A stretch of 64,000 nucleotides of DNA, taken from Desulfovibrio mangrovi (lineage in GTDB: Bacteria > Desulfobacterota > Desulfovibrionia > Desulfovibrionales > Desulfovibrionaceae). Below the pieces are notes generated by a model. The model saw only the letters and a list, made by a program, of their open reading frames with translations, made no database searches and had not been told where the DNA came from. The stretch covers positions 3,162,001 through 3,226,000 of the forward strand of contig NZ_CP104208.1 of the NCBI RefSeq assembly GCF_026230175.1, read 5' to 3'. The position numbers were made by a program, and so were the translations under genes. Positions 52,969 to 63,069 of this stretch are shown in pieces (the stretch's first letter is position 1; the number at the start of each line of letters is the position of its first letter).

Positions 52969-55329
52969 CTATCCCAGTTCCTGCTCCGTGCGGCTGATGA
53001 TCTCTTCCTGATGATCGGCGTCCAGATCGACAAAGTAGTCGCTGTAGCCAGCCACGCGGACGAGCAGGTTGCGGTATTCATCCGGTGTTTCCTGGGCCTT
53101 GCGCAGGGTTTCGGTATCCACCACGTTGAACTGGATGTGGTGGCCGTTCATGGCAAAGTAGGTGCGGATGAGTTTGACCAGCTTGTCGAGATCCGCATCC
53201 CCCGCGAGCACGCTGGGCAGAAACCGCTGGTTCAGCAGCGTGCCGCCGGACTTGATCTGATCCATTTTGCTCAGGGACTTCACCACGGCGGTGGGGCCGT
53301 GGCGGTCTGCGCCGTGCGAGGGCGAGGTGCCGTCGGATTCGGGCAGGTGGGCGTAACGTCCGTTGGGCGTTGCCCCCAGCATCTTGCCGAAATAGACGTG
53401 GCAGGTGGTGGAGAGCATGTTCAGGTGGTACACGCTGCCCTTGGTGTTCGGCTTGCCGTCTATTGTGCAAAAGAGTGAATCGTATACGCGGCGCATGATG
53501 TTGTCTGCGCGGTCGTCGTCGTTGCCGAAGAAGGGCGTCTTGTTCCACAGGCGCAGGCGCAGGGCCTCGTGCCCCTCGAAGTTGGCGGCAAGGGCTTCCA
53601 GCAGGATGCGCATGCTCACCTTCTTCTGCTCGAACACGTGCGTTCTGATGGCGGAAAGACTGTCCGTGACGGTGCCGATGCCGCAGCACTGGATGTAGTT
53701 GGTGTTGTAGCGCGGGCCGCCGTCGTAGTAGTCGCGGCCGTTTTCTATGCAGTCGCGGATGACCACGGAGAGGAAGGGCGCGGGCGAATGGGCGGCATAC
53801 ATGCGCTCAATGTAGTTGTTCACGCGGACCTTCAGGTCCACCACGTATTCAAGCTGGCGGGTGAAGGCGGCGTAGAGTTCCTCGAAGTCGCGGAACTCGC
53901 GGGCATCGCCGGTTTCCGGCCCCACGCGCTTGCCCGTGAGCGGGTCCACGCCGTTGTTCAGGGCCACTTCCAGCACCTTGGGCACGTTCAGGTAGCCTGT
54001 GAGAATGTAGGCTTCCTTGCCGAACGAGCCGGTTTCTATGCAGCCGCTTGTGCCGCCTTCGCGGGCGTCTTCCACGCTCTTGCCCACGCGGATCTGCTGC
54101 ATGACAACTGTGTCTGTGTTGAACACGCTGGGGTAGCCGTAGCCTTTGCGGATGACCTTGGCCGCAGCCTTGAGGAAGCGGTCCGGCGTCTGGCTGCTGA
54201 CGTGTACGCTGGGCTGGGGCTGCAGCAGGTGCAGGTCGTCCACCACCTCGAGTATGAGATAGGAAACCTCGCTCACGCCGTCGGTGCCGTTGCGTTTGAG
54301 CCCGCCGAGGTTGATCTGGGTAAAATCGTTGTAGGTGCCGCTTTCCTTGGCGGTAACGCCCACCTTGGGCGGTGCGGGATGGTTGTTCACCTTGATCCAG
54401 AAACAGCTGAGAAGCTCCTTGGCGGCATCGCGCGTCAGGCTGCCGTCGGCGAGTCCTGCCTCGTAGAAGGGGGCAAGGTGCTGGTCAAGGTGCCCCGGAC
54501 TCATGGCGTCCCAGCCGTTCAGTTCGGTGATGGTGCCAAGGTGCACGAACCAGTACATCTGTAGCGCTTCATGGAAGGTGCGCGGCGCGTTGGCAGGCAC
54601 GTGGCGGCAGACGGCGGCGATATGCAGCAGTTCGGCCTTGCGGCTGGTGTCCGTCTCCGCTTCCGCCATGCGCTCGGCAAGCTCTGCGTGACGGTGGGCA
54701 AAGAGGATGACGGCGTCGCAGGCGATGTCCATGGCCTTGAGCTGGTCGGCGCGGGCCGAGGCGTGCGGGTCGTTCAGGTAGTCCAGACGGGCGATGCGGT
54801 CGGCTATGCGGGCCTTCAGGTCGTTGAGGCCGTTTTCGTAGATCATGCCGTCCAGCGCGGTGTGGCCGGGGGCGCGCTGTTCCATGAACTCGGTGAACAG
54901 GCCGGATTCATAGGCGTCGCGCCATTCCTGCGGTACGTGCGCAAACACGCGGTCGCGCATGGAGCGACCCTGCCAGTAGGGAATGACCTCACGTTCGTAG
55001 GTGGCGATGTCTTCTTCGGCGACCGTGTAATTGGCCATTTCGCGGCTGTTCAGAATGCGCAGGTCGTCGGCGGAATGGCAGGTCAGCTCGGGAAAGGTGG
55101 GCACAACCTTGGGTGCGGGGCCGCGCTCGCCCACGATAAGCTCATCGGGGCCGATATGGATGGTCTTGCGCTCGCACAGAAATTTGAAGAACAGGGCACG
55201 CAGCACCGGCAGCGGATGCCTGCCGTATTCGGCCTTGTAGAATTCGGTCTCCAGCAGCGCCCGCTCTATGGAGATGGCGGGCTTTGCCTCGAAGCTTTCC
55301 TTGCGCAGATTCCAGATTCGCTGATTCAC
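52969..55329 (-). CDS. hypD: trans-4-hydroxy-L-proline dehydratase (glycyl radical enzyme)
   Basis: 786 aa, GTG start with GGAGG upstream. GRE motifs: thiyl Cys430 and Glu432 in TSGCIETGSFGKEA and Gly761 in VRVAGYSDY. Further residues His156 (APGHTALD), Asp274, Ser330, Asp335-Phe336 (YNDFTQINLGG), Tyr446 and Thr641 each sit exactly 4 below the numbers I recall for C. difficile HypD (160, 278, 334, 339-340, 450, 641+4), which is strong support against PFL, glycerol dehydratase or isethionate lyase. It dehydrates trans-4-hydroxyproline to pyrroline-5-carboxylate. No P5C reductase gene is nearby. Follows its activase by 1 base. Confidence 0.88.
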   Translation of the reverse strand: MNQRIWNLRKESFEAKPAISIERALLETEFYKAEYGRHPLPVLRALFFKFLCERKTIHIGPDELIVGERGPAPKVVPTFPELTCHSADDLRILNSREMANYTVAEEDIATYEREVIPYWQGRSMRDRVFAHVPQEWRDAYESGLFTEFMEQRAPGHTALDGMIYENGLNDLKARIADRIARLDYLNDPHASARADQLKAMDIACDAVILFAHRHAELAERMAEAETDTSRKAELLHIAAVCRHVPANAPRTFHEALQMYWFVHLGTITELNGWDAMSPGHLDQHLAPFYEAGLADGSLTRDAAKELLSCFWIKVNNHPAPPKVGVTAKESGTYNDFTQINLGGLKRNGTDGVSEVSYLILEVVDDLHLLQPQPSVHVSSQTPDRFLKAAAKVIRKGYGYPSVFNTDTVVMQQIRVGKSVEDAREGGTSGCIETGSFGKEAYILTGYLNVPKVLEVALNNGVDPLTGKRVGPETGDAREFRDFEELYAAFTRQLEYVVDLKVRVNNYIERMYAAHSPAPFLSVVIRDCIENGRDYYDGGPRYNTNYIQCCGIGTVTDSLSAIRTHVFEQKKVSMRILLEALAANFEGHEALRLRLWNKTPFFGNDDDRADNIMRRVYDSLFCTIDGKPNTKGSVYHLNMLSTTCHVYFGKMLGATPNGRYAHLPESDGTSPSHGADRHGPTAVVKSLSKMDQIKSGGTLLNQRFLPSVLAGDADLDKLVKLIRTYFAMNGHHIQFNVVDTETLRKAQETPDEYRNLLVRVAGYSDYFVDLDADHQEEIISRTEQELG

Positions 55330-55330
55330 G

Positions 55331-56257
55331 CTAGCCTCCTATGCGGACCTTGAGTCCGTATCCTTCGAGCGTGCGCACGGCGCGCTGCACGTCCTCGGGT
55401 GCGGATTTGGGAATGTCGGCGCCTTTGTACTCCATGCCCAGCTTGGTGTACTTTGCCTTGGCAATGCCGTGGTAGGGCAGCACGTCGATATGCCTGATGC
55501 CGGGCAGACCGGAAACGAATTCGCCCGTGGCTCTCAGGTTCTTCTCATCATCGTTGATGCCCGGAATGAGCGGCATGCGTACCTGCACGGCGTGACCCTG
55601 CCGCGCCAGTGAGCGCAGGTTTTCCAGAATGCGTTCGTTGGGCACGCCGGTGTATTGCTCGTGAAGGGCGCTGTCCATGTGCTTGAGGTCGAAGAGGAAC
55701 AGGTCGGTTTCCTTCGCCACGTGGAGCAGCAGGGAGTTTTCCGCAAAGCCGCTGGTGTCTACCACGCGGTGCAGGCCGCGCTTGCCGCACAGGCGCAGCA
55801 TCTCCAGCAGAAAACCGGGTTGCGAGAGCGGTTCGCCGCCGGAAAAGGTCACGCCCCCCTGTGAGCCGTTGTAAAAGGCGCTGTCCTTTTCAATGGTCTG
55901 CAGCACCGCATCCGCCTGAACCGTATAGCCTGTGGCCTCGTGCGCCAGTGCGGGGCAGGTTTCCGCGCACAGGCCGCATGCCTTGCACAGATCGAGCTTT
56001 CTGCGCGGCCCCGATGAAGAAATCTTCAATGCCTTTTGCGGACAGACGTCTATGCATTCGCCGCAGCCCACGCACTTTTCCGCCACGGTGACCATGCCTA
56101 TGTCGTGCCGCAGCCCTTCCGGATTGTGGCACCACCAGCACGAGAGCGGGCAGCCCTTGAAAAACACCGTGGTGCGGAGGTCCGGCCCGTCATGGATGGC
56201 GTAGCGTTTGATGGCGAAAATGGTTCCTTCTGTCTTGGCGGGGCAGATGCCGAGCAT
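55331..56257 (-). CDS. Glycyl radical enzyme activase for HypD (radical SAM)
   Basis: 308 aa. KGCPLSCWWCHNPEG gives the radical-SAM C-x3-C-x2-C set; CVGCGECIDVCP and CKACGLCAETCP hold two auxiliary 4Fe-4S clusters; FSGGEPLSQPGF is the usual SAM-binding GGE motif and FLFDLKHMD follows. It installs the Gly761 radical on the HypD homologue whose GTG starts 1 base after this gene ends. Transcribed first in the two-gene operon. Confidence 0.94.
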   Translation of the reverse strand: MLGICPAKTEGTIFAIKRYAIHDGPDLRTTVFFKGCPLSCWWCHNPEGLRHDIGMVTVAEKCVGCGECIDVCPQKALKISSSGPRRKLDLCKACGLCAETCPALAHEATGYTVQADAVLQTIEKDSAFYNGSQGGVTFSGGEPLSQPGFLLEMLRLCGKRGLHRVVDTSGFAENSLLLHVAKETDLFLFDLKHMDSALHEQYTGVPNERILENLRSLARQGHAVQVRMPLIPGINDDEKNLRATGEFVSGLPGIRHIDVLPYHGIAKAKYTKLGMEYKGADIPKSAPEDVQRAVRTLEGYGLKVRIGG

Positions 56258-56343
56258 GGTTCAGGCTCCTTCTCAATTAGTAATGGCTACCAATAAAAGA
56301 TAGCTTCGGCAACAGGAATGTGCGAAGGGCGCGTCCGATCTGA

Positions 56344-56688
56344 TCATGAGCGGAAGATGAAATAGACCGCACCCAGCAGGCAGAGGCTGGCCCACAGGTA
56401 GTCCAGCTTGAGGGGCTGCCCCATGTACCAGATGGAAAAGGGGGCGAACACGGCAAGCGCAATGACTTCCTGCATGATCTTGAGCTGGGGAAGCGTGAAG
56501 GTGCCGTAGCCGATTCGGTTGGCCGGAACCTGGATCATGTATTCGAAAAAGGCGATGCCCCAGCTCGCTATGGCCGCCACATACCATGCCCTGCCGGACA
56601 GGTTTTTCAAGTGCGCGTACCATGCAAAGGTCATGAATACATTGGAAAGGAACAGGAGTCCAACAGTGCGGAATGCAACGGAGACCAT
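56344..56688 (-). CDS. DUF486 family membrane protein (DMT-like)
   Basis: 114 aa from the ATG at 56688 with GAGGT 6 bases upstream; the frame runs to 56763 without support. Four membrane helices of the small-multidrug-like fold: VGLLFLSNVFMTFAWYAHL, AWYVAAIASWGIAFFEYMIQVPANRIG, LKIMQEVIALAVFAPFSIWYMG, LWASLCLLGAVYFIF. The QVPANRIG segment is characteristic of DUF486. Role unknown, perhaps small-molecule efflux. Confidence 0.82.
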   Translation of the reverse strand: MVSVAFRTVGLLFLSNVFMTFAWYAHLKNLSGRAWYVAAIASWGIAFFEYMIQVPANRIGYGTFTLPQLKIMQEVIALAVFAPFSIWYMGQPLKLDYLWASLCLLGAVYFIFRS

Positions 56689-56834
56689 GACGGACCTCGT
56701 GGTGGGAAGGAATATGCGCCCGTCGTCCTGCCTTGGAAAAAGGCGTTCGGACAACGGGCGCATTCAAGCAATAGGGCGGTTTTTCGGTTCCTGCAAGAGG
56801 GGGGATTGCCTTGGGCTGCGAAGCCAGAAGCTCC

Positions 56835-58997
56835 CTAGTCCTCCATCTGCAGATAGGCTTCCATGATCACCTTCAGGCCGAAGCCGGGGAAGTTGACCCG
56901 GTATTTGTCCGGCGGCACGTGCTGCACCAGCTTGCCGCGTCCGAATATCTTGTGCGTGCAGTAGCCCAGCTTGCGCTGGCTGGTGCGCGATGCGGCTGGT
57001 GCGTCCGGGGCGGTGCGCTGGAATGCGTTCGGAGAATCGGGGGCGGGGGGCACGCTGTCGCCAAGGCGCATGGTGCGCTGCTGGTGGTATTCGCGCTGCA
57101 TCAGGGCACCGGTGTAGTTCTCCTTCCACTCCTCGTACAGGTAGATAGGCAGGTCGCGCACAAAGGGGCTGGGCATGGCTGGCTCGTTGCCACCGCCTCC
57201 ACGGCTGTAGATGGAAGAGGGCACAAAGAGCCCGAGGTATTCCCGTGCGCGGGTGCAGGCCACGTACATGAGGCGGCGCTCCTCTTCCAGATCGTCGGCT
57301 TTCTGCAGGGCTTGCTTGGAGGGGAAGCGTTCTTCCACCAGATCGATGACCAGCACGGCGTCCCACTCAAGCCCCTTGGCAGAATGCACCGTTGAGAGCG
57401 TGATGTGGTTCTCGGCTGCTGCGGCATCCGGATTGGGGTCTTCCAGCGAAAGGTCGGAGACGAAGAGGTCCAGCTCGCGGTAGGTGGCCGCAATCTGCAC
57501 CAGTTGCTCAAGGCCGTGTTCGCGGCGGGGGTAGTCGTCGGGATAGAGCTGCATCAGTCTGGGTTTGTAGACCTCCAGCACCTCTTCCAGCACTTCCACG
57601 GGCTCAAGGCGCTGTCTGCGCAGGCTGTCTATCAGCTCAAGGTCCTTGGCAAAGTCGGGATACTTCTTCAGCAGCCTGTCCAGCGCGGAAGGATCGGCAA
57701 GGCGCGAAGCCTCGTAAATCTTCAGGGCCGTCTTGGGGCCCACGCCTTTCACGTTGGCGGCAAGGCGCTGGAATGCGGGCAGGTCCAGCGGGTTGATGAG
57801 CAGGCGCACGTAGCTCATCACGTCCTTCACGTGTGCGGCGTCGGAATACTTCACGCCGCCGTACTTTCTGAAGGGAATGCCCGCCTTGGAAAGCTGCATT
57901 TCAATATGGTAGGACTGGTAGCCCGCGCGGAAGAGCACGGCGATGTCCTTGGGCTCGTAGGTCCGGCGCAGTTCCGCGATCTTGTTCACCACCTGATTGG
58001 CCTGCGTGAGGTCCGACAGGGGCTTCACGAGCTGCGGCAGCGAGCCGCCCGTGCGGCTGGTGAACAGGTTCTTTTGGAAGGCTACGGGCGCTTCGGCCAG
58101 AATGGCGTTGGTCAGATCCAGCACGGGCTGTACGGAGCGGTAGTTCTCTTCCAGCTTCACGATGCGCGTGCCGGGGAACATGGCAGGAAATTCCAGAATA
58201 TTCTGCACGTTGGCGCCGCGGAAGGCGTAGATGGACTGGGCGTCGTCGCCCACGGCCATGACGTTGCGGTGTCCGCCCGCCAGCAGCTGTACCAGTCGCG
58301 CCTGCACGAGGTTGGTGTCCTGATACTCGTCCACCATGATGTATTTGAAGCGGTGGCGGTAATAGTCCAGCAGGTCGTCGCGGCTGCGCAGCAGGTTTTC
58401 CATCTCGAAGAGCAGGTCGTCGTAGTCCAGCAGGCCGTGTTCGCGCTTGTAGTTGTTGTAGCCGCCAGCGATCTCCACGATGTCGTCGCGGTAGGCGGCA
58501 AGGTGGAAGGCCTCGCGCTGCAGAATGTCGCCGATCTCGCGTTCCTTGTTGCGCGCCTTGGAGAGCATGCCCATGACCGTGGCTGTCTTGGGGAACGACT
58601 TGTCGCCCTTGCCCAGCCCCAGCGTATCCTTGCAGTACTTGAGTGCCTCGGTGGCGTCTGCCGAATCCATGATGGAAAGGCCGCCTTCGTAGCCCTGCGG
58701 GGGGTGCTGGCGCAGCACGGAATAGGCGAAACCGTGGAAGGTGCCGCCGGATACCGCACCAATGCCGCGGCCGAGCAGCTCGCCCGCGCGGTGCAGCATT
58801 TCCTGCGAGGCCTTGCGGGTAAAGGTGAGCAGCAGAATATCGTGGGCGGCAATGCCCTGTTCGACCATGTTGGCCAGCCGGTACACTACCGTGCGCGTCT
58901 TGCCGGAGCCCGCGCCCGCAATGCAGAGCAGGGGGCCGTCCAGCGTCATGGCCGCTTCGTATTGGGCAGGATTCAGTTCTTTCTTGTAATCGATCAT
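56835..58997 (-). CDS. UvrD/PcrA-type superfamily 1 DNA helicase
   Basis: 720 aa from the ATG at 58997 (a Met 63 bases upstream lacks support). Motif I IAGAGSGKTRTVVYRL, motif II VDEYQDTNLVQ, motif III AVGDDAQSIYAFRGANV, motif IV NYRSVQPVL, motif V TVHSAKGLEWDAVLVIDL, motif VI YVACTRAREYL. The C-terminal 60 residues (HKIFGRGKLVQHVPPDKYRVNF) form the Tudor-like tail of PcrA/UvrD that contacts RNA polymerase. ATP-driven 3'-5' helicase for DNA repair. Could be a second copy beside a housekeeping UvrD. Confidence 0.93.
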   Translation of the reverse strand: MIDYKKELNPAQYEAAMTLDGPLLCIAGAGSGKTRTVVYRLANMVEQGIAAHDILLLTFTRKASQEMLHRAGELLGRGIGAVSGGTFHGFAYSVLRQHPPQGYEGGLSIMDSADATEALKYCKDTLGLGKGDKSFPKTATVMGMLSKARNKEREIGDILQREAFHLAAYRDDIVEIAGGYNNYKREHGLLDYDDLLFEMENLLRSRDDLLDYYRHRFKYIMVDEYQDTNLVQARLVQLLAGGHRNVMAVGDDAQSIYAFRGANVQNILEFPAMFPGTRIVKLEENYRSVQPVLDLTNAILAEAPVAFQKNLFTSRTGGSLPQLVKPLSDLTQANQVVNKIAELRRTYEPKDIAVLFRAGYQSYHIEMQLSKAGIPFRKYGGVKYSDAAHVKDVMSYVRLLINPLDLPAFQRLAANVKGVGPKTALKIYEASRLADPSALDRLLKKYPDFAKDLELIDSLRRQRLEPVEVLEEVLEVYKPRLMQLYPDDYPRREHGLEQLVQIAATYRELDLFVSDLSLEDPNPDAAAAENHITLSTVHSAKGLEWDAVLVIDLVEERFPSKQALQKADDLEEERRLMYVACTRAREYLGLFVPSSIYSRGGGGNEPAMPSPFVRDLPIYLYEEWKENYTGALMQREYHQQRTMRLGDSVPPAPDSPNAFQRTAPDAPAASRTSQRKLGYCTHKIFGRGKLVQHVPPDKYRVNFPGFGLKVIMEAYLQMED

Positions 58998-59146
58998 GGT
59001 GGCTCTATGTAATGCATGCCCCGGGCGGCCAAGGGGCATGATGCCCTTTGGAGTCCCCACCCGTGCGTTGGTTCAAGTCATGCCGCGTGCGGCTTGTCTG
59101 CACTACTACGGATCGGCTGTGACGGCAAATGCAGGGGCGGGGACGA

Positions 59147-59178
59147 TAAAAAAGGGCGCATCCTCGCGGACACGCCCC
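59147..59178 (-). terminator. Terminator after ablB
   Basis: Minus strand GGGCGTGTCC-GCGA-GGATGCGCCC (10 bp including two G-U pairs) followed by TTTTTT, 20 bases after the ablB stop. Confidence 0.85.
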
Positions 59179-59197
59179 ATTGCGGCATGTGGAGCGC

Positions 59198-60046
59198 CTA
59201 TTCAGCCAGCGATTTGCACCAGACGTTCATACTTTCCAACCCGCCGGAGATATTTGTGTTGTTGGGCAAGGTTCCGCCAAAGACATAGCCCGCGCGGGCA
59301 AAGACACTGTTCATGGCCGGACTGACGGCCCGCGCAATGGTGTAGGCCGAAACAAAGCCCTTTTCCCTCACCGCGTTTTCCATGGCTGTGAGCAGCCGAA
59401 GGGCAGCTCCGCGCTTGCGGTATTCCGGCAGTGTGGCAAAGTCCGTCATTTCGGCGCAGCCCCAGTCGGTGTCCAGCTCTGCGGAAGAGGCCGCCACCAG
59501 CCGTCCCCGGCGGAAGATTCCGAAGAACAGCACATGACTGCGCATGGTGTCGCGAAGATAGGCAGGGTCATCGACCGGAAAGGGGTAGGAGTCGAAGACC
59601 GTGTCATAGAGCGCGGCCAGTTCCTCTGCGTGCTCTGCATCAAGGGCAACGACAGAGGCGGTATCCACCTCGTCGGGGTCTATAACCGTTTTGGCATCCG
59701 CAATTTCCAGCACGTTGCGTATTGTTGCGGCATCACACTGTTCTGCGCGGGAAGGATTGAGATATTTGCCAAGAAAGACACCGGAGCGTTCGCCGCGGTA
59801 CAAGCCCGGGGCGTTGGCTTCGGGGGCGAAGCCGCGATCCAGAAAGACCTTTGCCGCAAAGGCCGGAACCTTGGCAAAGAGCTTGGAATATCCATTCTCC
59901 CTGCCGAGGCTTTCCATTTCGTCCACGATATCCGGCAGGTCTGCCGTATCCAGCTTCATGAGATAGACGCGGTCGTTGAGCGGCCCGTGCTGGATGCATG
60001 TGTTACCGTTGTTTCCCACTTTGGTCACAATATCAGGCTGCATCAT
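59198..60046 (-). CDS. ablB: Beta-lysine N6-acetyltransferase
   Basis: 282 aa from the ATG at 60046 with GGAG 7 bases upstream; it overlaps the end of ablA by 14 bases. N-terminal [36 protein letters not shown] is the AblB-specific region; the GNAT core is at about 140-265 ([46 protein letters not shown]). It acetylates beta-lysine at N6 to give the compatible solute N-epsilon-acetyl-beta-lysine. Confidence 0.93.
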   Translation of the reverse strand: MMQPDIVTKVGNNGNTCIQHGPLNDRVYLMKLDTADLPDIVDEMESLGRENGYSKLFAKVPAFAAKVFLDRGFAPEANAPGLYRGERSGVFLGKYLNPSRAEQCDAATIRNVLEIADAKTVIDPDEVDTASVVALDAEHAEELAALYDTVFDSYPFPVDDPAYLRDTMRSHVLFFGIFRRGRLVAASSAELDTDWGCAEMTDFATLPEYRKRGAALRLLTAMENAVREKGFVSAYTIARAVSPAMNSVFARAGYVFGGTLPNNTNISGGLESMNVWCKSLAE

Positions 60047-61346
60047 CCCTCCGCTCCATACGGTCGGTGTTCTCGGGGGTGAGGCAGGTGGTATCATCCC
60101 AGTCTGAAAGCAGTTTTTCTATGCCTATGGCCCGTTCTTCCGCGTCCTCTTCCTTCAGCTTGAGGTTGCAGGTGCCGCAATTGCGGTCGCAGTAGCTTGG
60201 CTCATAGGATGCGGGCTCGTTGTAGGTGGTGATGACACCCTCATAGTTCCGGAGAACAACCTTGTTGGTCCCCCACGAGACAATGTAGTTGGGCGAAACT
60301 GGAATCTTGCCGCCGCCACCGGGGGCGTCGACCACATAGGTAGGTACGGCGTAGCCGCTGGTATGCCCGCGCAGGCTTTCGATAATCTCAATGCCTTTGC
60401 TGATGGGGGTGCGGAAGTGGGTGAGGCCCTCTGAGAGGTCGCACTGGTAAAGGTAATAGGGGCGCACCCTGTTCTGCACCAGCTTCTGATTGAGTTTTTT
60501 GATCAGACGAGGGCAGTCGTTTACGCCAGCGAGCAGAACGCTCTGATTGCCGAGGGGAATCCCCGCATCGGCTAGTCGCCGCAAGGCCTGTCGCGAGGAC
60601 TGGGTCAGCTCTCTCGGGTGGTTGAAATGCGTGTTGATCCATAGCGGGTGATGCTTTTTGAGTATCTCCACCAGCGAATCCGTGATGCGGTACGGCAGTA
60701 CCACCGGCATTCTGGTGCCGATGCGGACAACTTCCACATGCTCGATTTCCCGCACCTTGGAGAGAATCCAGTCCAGCCGTTCGTCGGAGAGCATGAGGGG
60801 ATCGCCGCCGGAGAGCAGAACGTCGCGTATCTGGGGGGTGTTTCTTATGTATTCCAGTCCTTCCTCAAGCACGTCCTTGGTGGGAATGGAGTCCTTGTCA
60901 CCCACTTTGCGTTTGCGGGTGCAATGGCGGCAGTACATGGAGCAGAGGTTGCTGATGTGAAAGAGCACCCTGTCGGGATAACGGTGCGTGATGCCGGGGG
61001 CGGGGCTGTCAGCGTCTTCATGCAGCGGGTCCACCATGTCGGAGCGTTCGATGTTCAATTCCTCGGCAGAGGGAAAAGCCTGCATGAATGTGGGATCGTT
61101 GCGGAAGTCTTCTGCCTCGATCAACGAAAGATAGTATGGCGTAACAGCCATGGGAAATTTTTTGAGGGTCAGCTCATACAGGCGTTTCTCGGTGGAGGAA
61201 AAGGAGATGCCGAGCACTTTTTCCACATCTTCCACAGACCGGACAGTGTTGCGGATGTGCCACTTCCAGTCGGTCCAGTCGCTACGGGATGCCCCGTCCT
61301 GCAGAGATTGGGCAACATCGCGCTGGTGTTCGGTGAATATTTTCAA
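60033..61346 (-). CDS. ablA: Lysine 2,3-aminomutase
   Basis: 437 aa, TTG start with AAGGAG 5 bases upstream. Radical-SAM motif [16 protein letters not shown] lysine region [16 protein letters not shown], and [22 protein letters not shown]. It converts alpha-lysine to beta-lysine in the cytoplasm using SAM and PLP. The C-terminus has [12 protein letters not shown], a zinc-site-like cluster. With ablB it makes an osmolyte known from methanogens and some anaerobes, so this operon probably responds to salt stress. Confidence 0.95.
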   Translation of the reverse strand: MKIFTEHQRDVAQSLQDGASRSDWTDWKWHIRNTVRSVEDVEKVLGISFSSTEKRLYELTLKKFPMAVTPYYLSLIEAEDFRNDPTFMQAFPSAEELNIERSDMVDPLHEDADSPAPGITHRYPDRVLFHISNLCSMYCRHCTRKRKVGDKDSIPTKDVLEEGLEYIRNTPQIRDVLLSGGDPLMLSDERLDWILSKVREIEHVEVVRIGTRMPVVLPYRITDSLVEILKKHHPLWINTHFNHPRELTQSSRQALRRLADAGIPLGNQSVLLAGVNDCPRLIKKLNQKLVQNRVRPYYLYQCDLSEGLTHFRTPISKGIEIIESLRGHTSGYAVPTYVVDAPGGGGKIPVSPNYIVSWGTNKVVLRNYEGVITTYNEPASYEPSYCDRNCGTCNLKLKEEDAEERAIGIEKLLSDWDDTTCLTPENTDRMERRDDAA

Positions 61347-61707
61347 AACAACTCCTTGGTTAAAGGTCCGGCCGGATGCAACGGGAGACTCCCCCCATGC
61401 CGGCAGTTCCCCTCTGCCCCTCTGTCTCGTGGCCGCAAAAGCAGGGCTGACGCTGTCAGGCCTGAAAAATGATGGGAGTAAGGGGGCGCACGAGGTCGGG
61501 GGTATCGGTCTGGCTACAGTGGTCCTAGTGGTCTTGCAGCGCAGTTCCCGAAGGGGGCGAGATGCTTAGGATCTCGATCTTGCTGATTATGCGAGATAAT
61601 GGGCAGCTGGAAAAGGGGAAGAATCAGGGGTGAATCGGGTATGTGACTCCCCGAATTCGCAGGCGGTTGGGATGGGCGAGGTGAAGCTACGAAGGCGTTC
61701 GGGATGG
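61347..61707 (-). other. Upstream region of ablA, no gene
   Basis: 361 bases. I find no credible ORF; plus-strand frames here continue into antisense of ablA. It should hold the ablA promoter and the end of the phosphodiesterase transcript. No clear terminator hairpin with a T-tract was seen. Confidence 0.5.
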
Positions 61708-63069
61708 CTAGCCTATGAGAAGGTTTCCGATAGCTGTTGGTTCCGCAAGGCCGAACCAGCGCAGAATCTCTTTGCCGACATCCCGCACCCGAACGACGGG
61801 GCCATGGGCTTCTGCGGCGCTGTCGAAGAAAAAGACGTCGTGCACCGTATGCGTACCTGTTCTGCCGAAGGTGCCGAAGGCTTTGCGCCGGTTGAACTTG
61901 GCCTTGAGGTCGAAGCCGGGGTGCGTTTCGCAGACAAGGTCCGGCGCATAGGGGCGCATGGGGCCGTTGTACAGTGCATCAGCTGTGTGGATTTCCTTGA
62001 AAACGGGTTGCCCCTGATAGCGGATGTCCATGAGTGCGGTGCGGATGCGCTGCGTCAGGCCGGCGGCCTCTGCCGCATCCACACTGCCGCGCGCAAAGCG
62101 GTCGCGCCGGTGCAGGTAGATGCGTCCGGGGTCCAGCGCAAAGGCCTTGGTCGCGGGCGTTATGCCCGTGGCGTCCAGATCGTCGCAGGCTTCGGGGGGC
62201 AGGGCGGTGTGCAGTAGGCCCATGTCGCGCAGCAGGGCGTTCACATCCACTTCCGTGATCAGGCGGGTGAAACCGTGGTCCGCCAAGGCCAGCAGACGCT
62301 TGGGTTCCGGCAGTGCCTCGTAGCGGTCCAGCAGTTCGCCGATCAGCACATCCCATTCGGCCAGAAGCTCCATGCAGGGGCCATGCAGCGGGTGCAGGGC
62401 ATCCTCCACGGCATCGAAGAGGAAATGGAAGAGCCGGTCTGTCTCCGTGAGCACGAATATGAAGCAGTTCCACGCAAGGTCCGGCCAGAGCATGTTCAGA
62501 GCGTTGCGGCGGGATTTGACGGTGCGTCGCAGTTCCGAAAGCAGGTGCAGCGGTTCCTGCGCGGCGTGGGCGGTGTCCGCTTCCAGCAGATAGCCCTTGT
62601 CGCGGAGCATGCCAGCCAGCATGGGCGGGAATACGGCACGCGACAGTTCTTCCGCCACGAAGCCGGAAATCAGCATGCCCTTGATGGGGCGCGCTGGATA
62701 GGTGTTCGGCAGATTGATGCTGCGCGAGGAGAATCCGGCCTGTCCCAGCTTGTCGAAGAGCGTGGGAACCTGCACGTGCGCGAAATTGGTCAGTCCCATC
62801 TCGTAGGTATGGGCGTGGATGCGGGTGAAGCCGAACACCCCGTGCTCCTCCGGTCCGGCGGCGGTCATGAAGCTGGTCCAGTTGACGGGCGAAAGCTCCG
62901 GCAGTTCCGCTGTAATGGCGCGGGCGTGCGTGACGAGTCTGCCGAGGTTGGGGCAGGTGCCTCCGGCCACCAGCCGATGCGCGAGGCTGAGCGGAAGGCC
63001 GTCCAGCCCCAGCACGACAAGTCGGGGGTGTGCCTGCAGGGAATCGGTCGCGGAACTGAATGCTGTCAT
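61708..63069 (-). CDS. Alkaline-phosphatase-superfamily nucleotide/phosphodiesterase
   Basis: 453 aa from the ATG at 63069 (frame open to 63165). LVVLGLDGLPLSLAHRLV holds the first metal Asp, TAELPELSPVNWTSFMTAAGPEEHGVFGF the Thr/Ser nucleophile region, VLTETDRLFHFLFDA the Asp-x-x-x-His pair and LLALADHGFTRL the D-H-G metal motif. Type I phosphodiesterase/nucleotide pyrophosphatase family. No signal peptide, so probably cytoplasmic. Substrate unknown. Confidence 0.85.
   Translation of the reverse strand: MTAFSSATDSLQAHPRLVVLGLDGLPLSLAHRLVAGGTCPNLGRLVTHARAITAELPELSPVNWTSFMTAAGPEEHGVFGFTRIHAHTYEMGLTNFAHVQVPTLFDKLGQAGFSSRSINLPNTYPARPIKGMLISGFVAEELSRAVFPPMLAGMLRDKGYLLEADTAHAAQEPLHLLSELRRTVKSRRNALNMLWPDLAWNCFIFVLTETDRLFHFLFDAVEDALHPLHGPCMELLAEWDVLIGELLDRYEALPEPKRLLALADHGFTRLITEVDVNALLRDMGLLHTALPPEACDDLDATGITPATKAFALDPGRIYLHRRDRFARGSVDAAEAAGLTQRIRTALMDIRYQGQPVFKEIHTADALYNGPMRPYAPDLVCETHPGFDLKAKFNRRKAFGTFGRTGTHTVHDVFFFDSAAEAHGPVVRVRDVGKEILRWFGLAEPTAIGNLLIG

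Noticed and set aside
52969-55329. Pyruvate formate-lyase, glycerol dehydratase or isethionate sulfite-lyase
   Set aside because: The active-site stretch is SGCIETG rather than the GCVEP-type of dehydratases, there is no second Cys of PFL, and several HypD residues match at constant offset.
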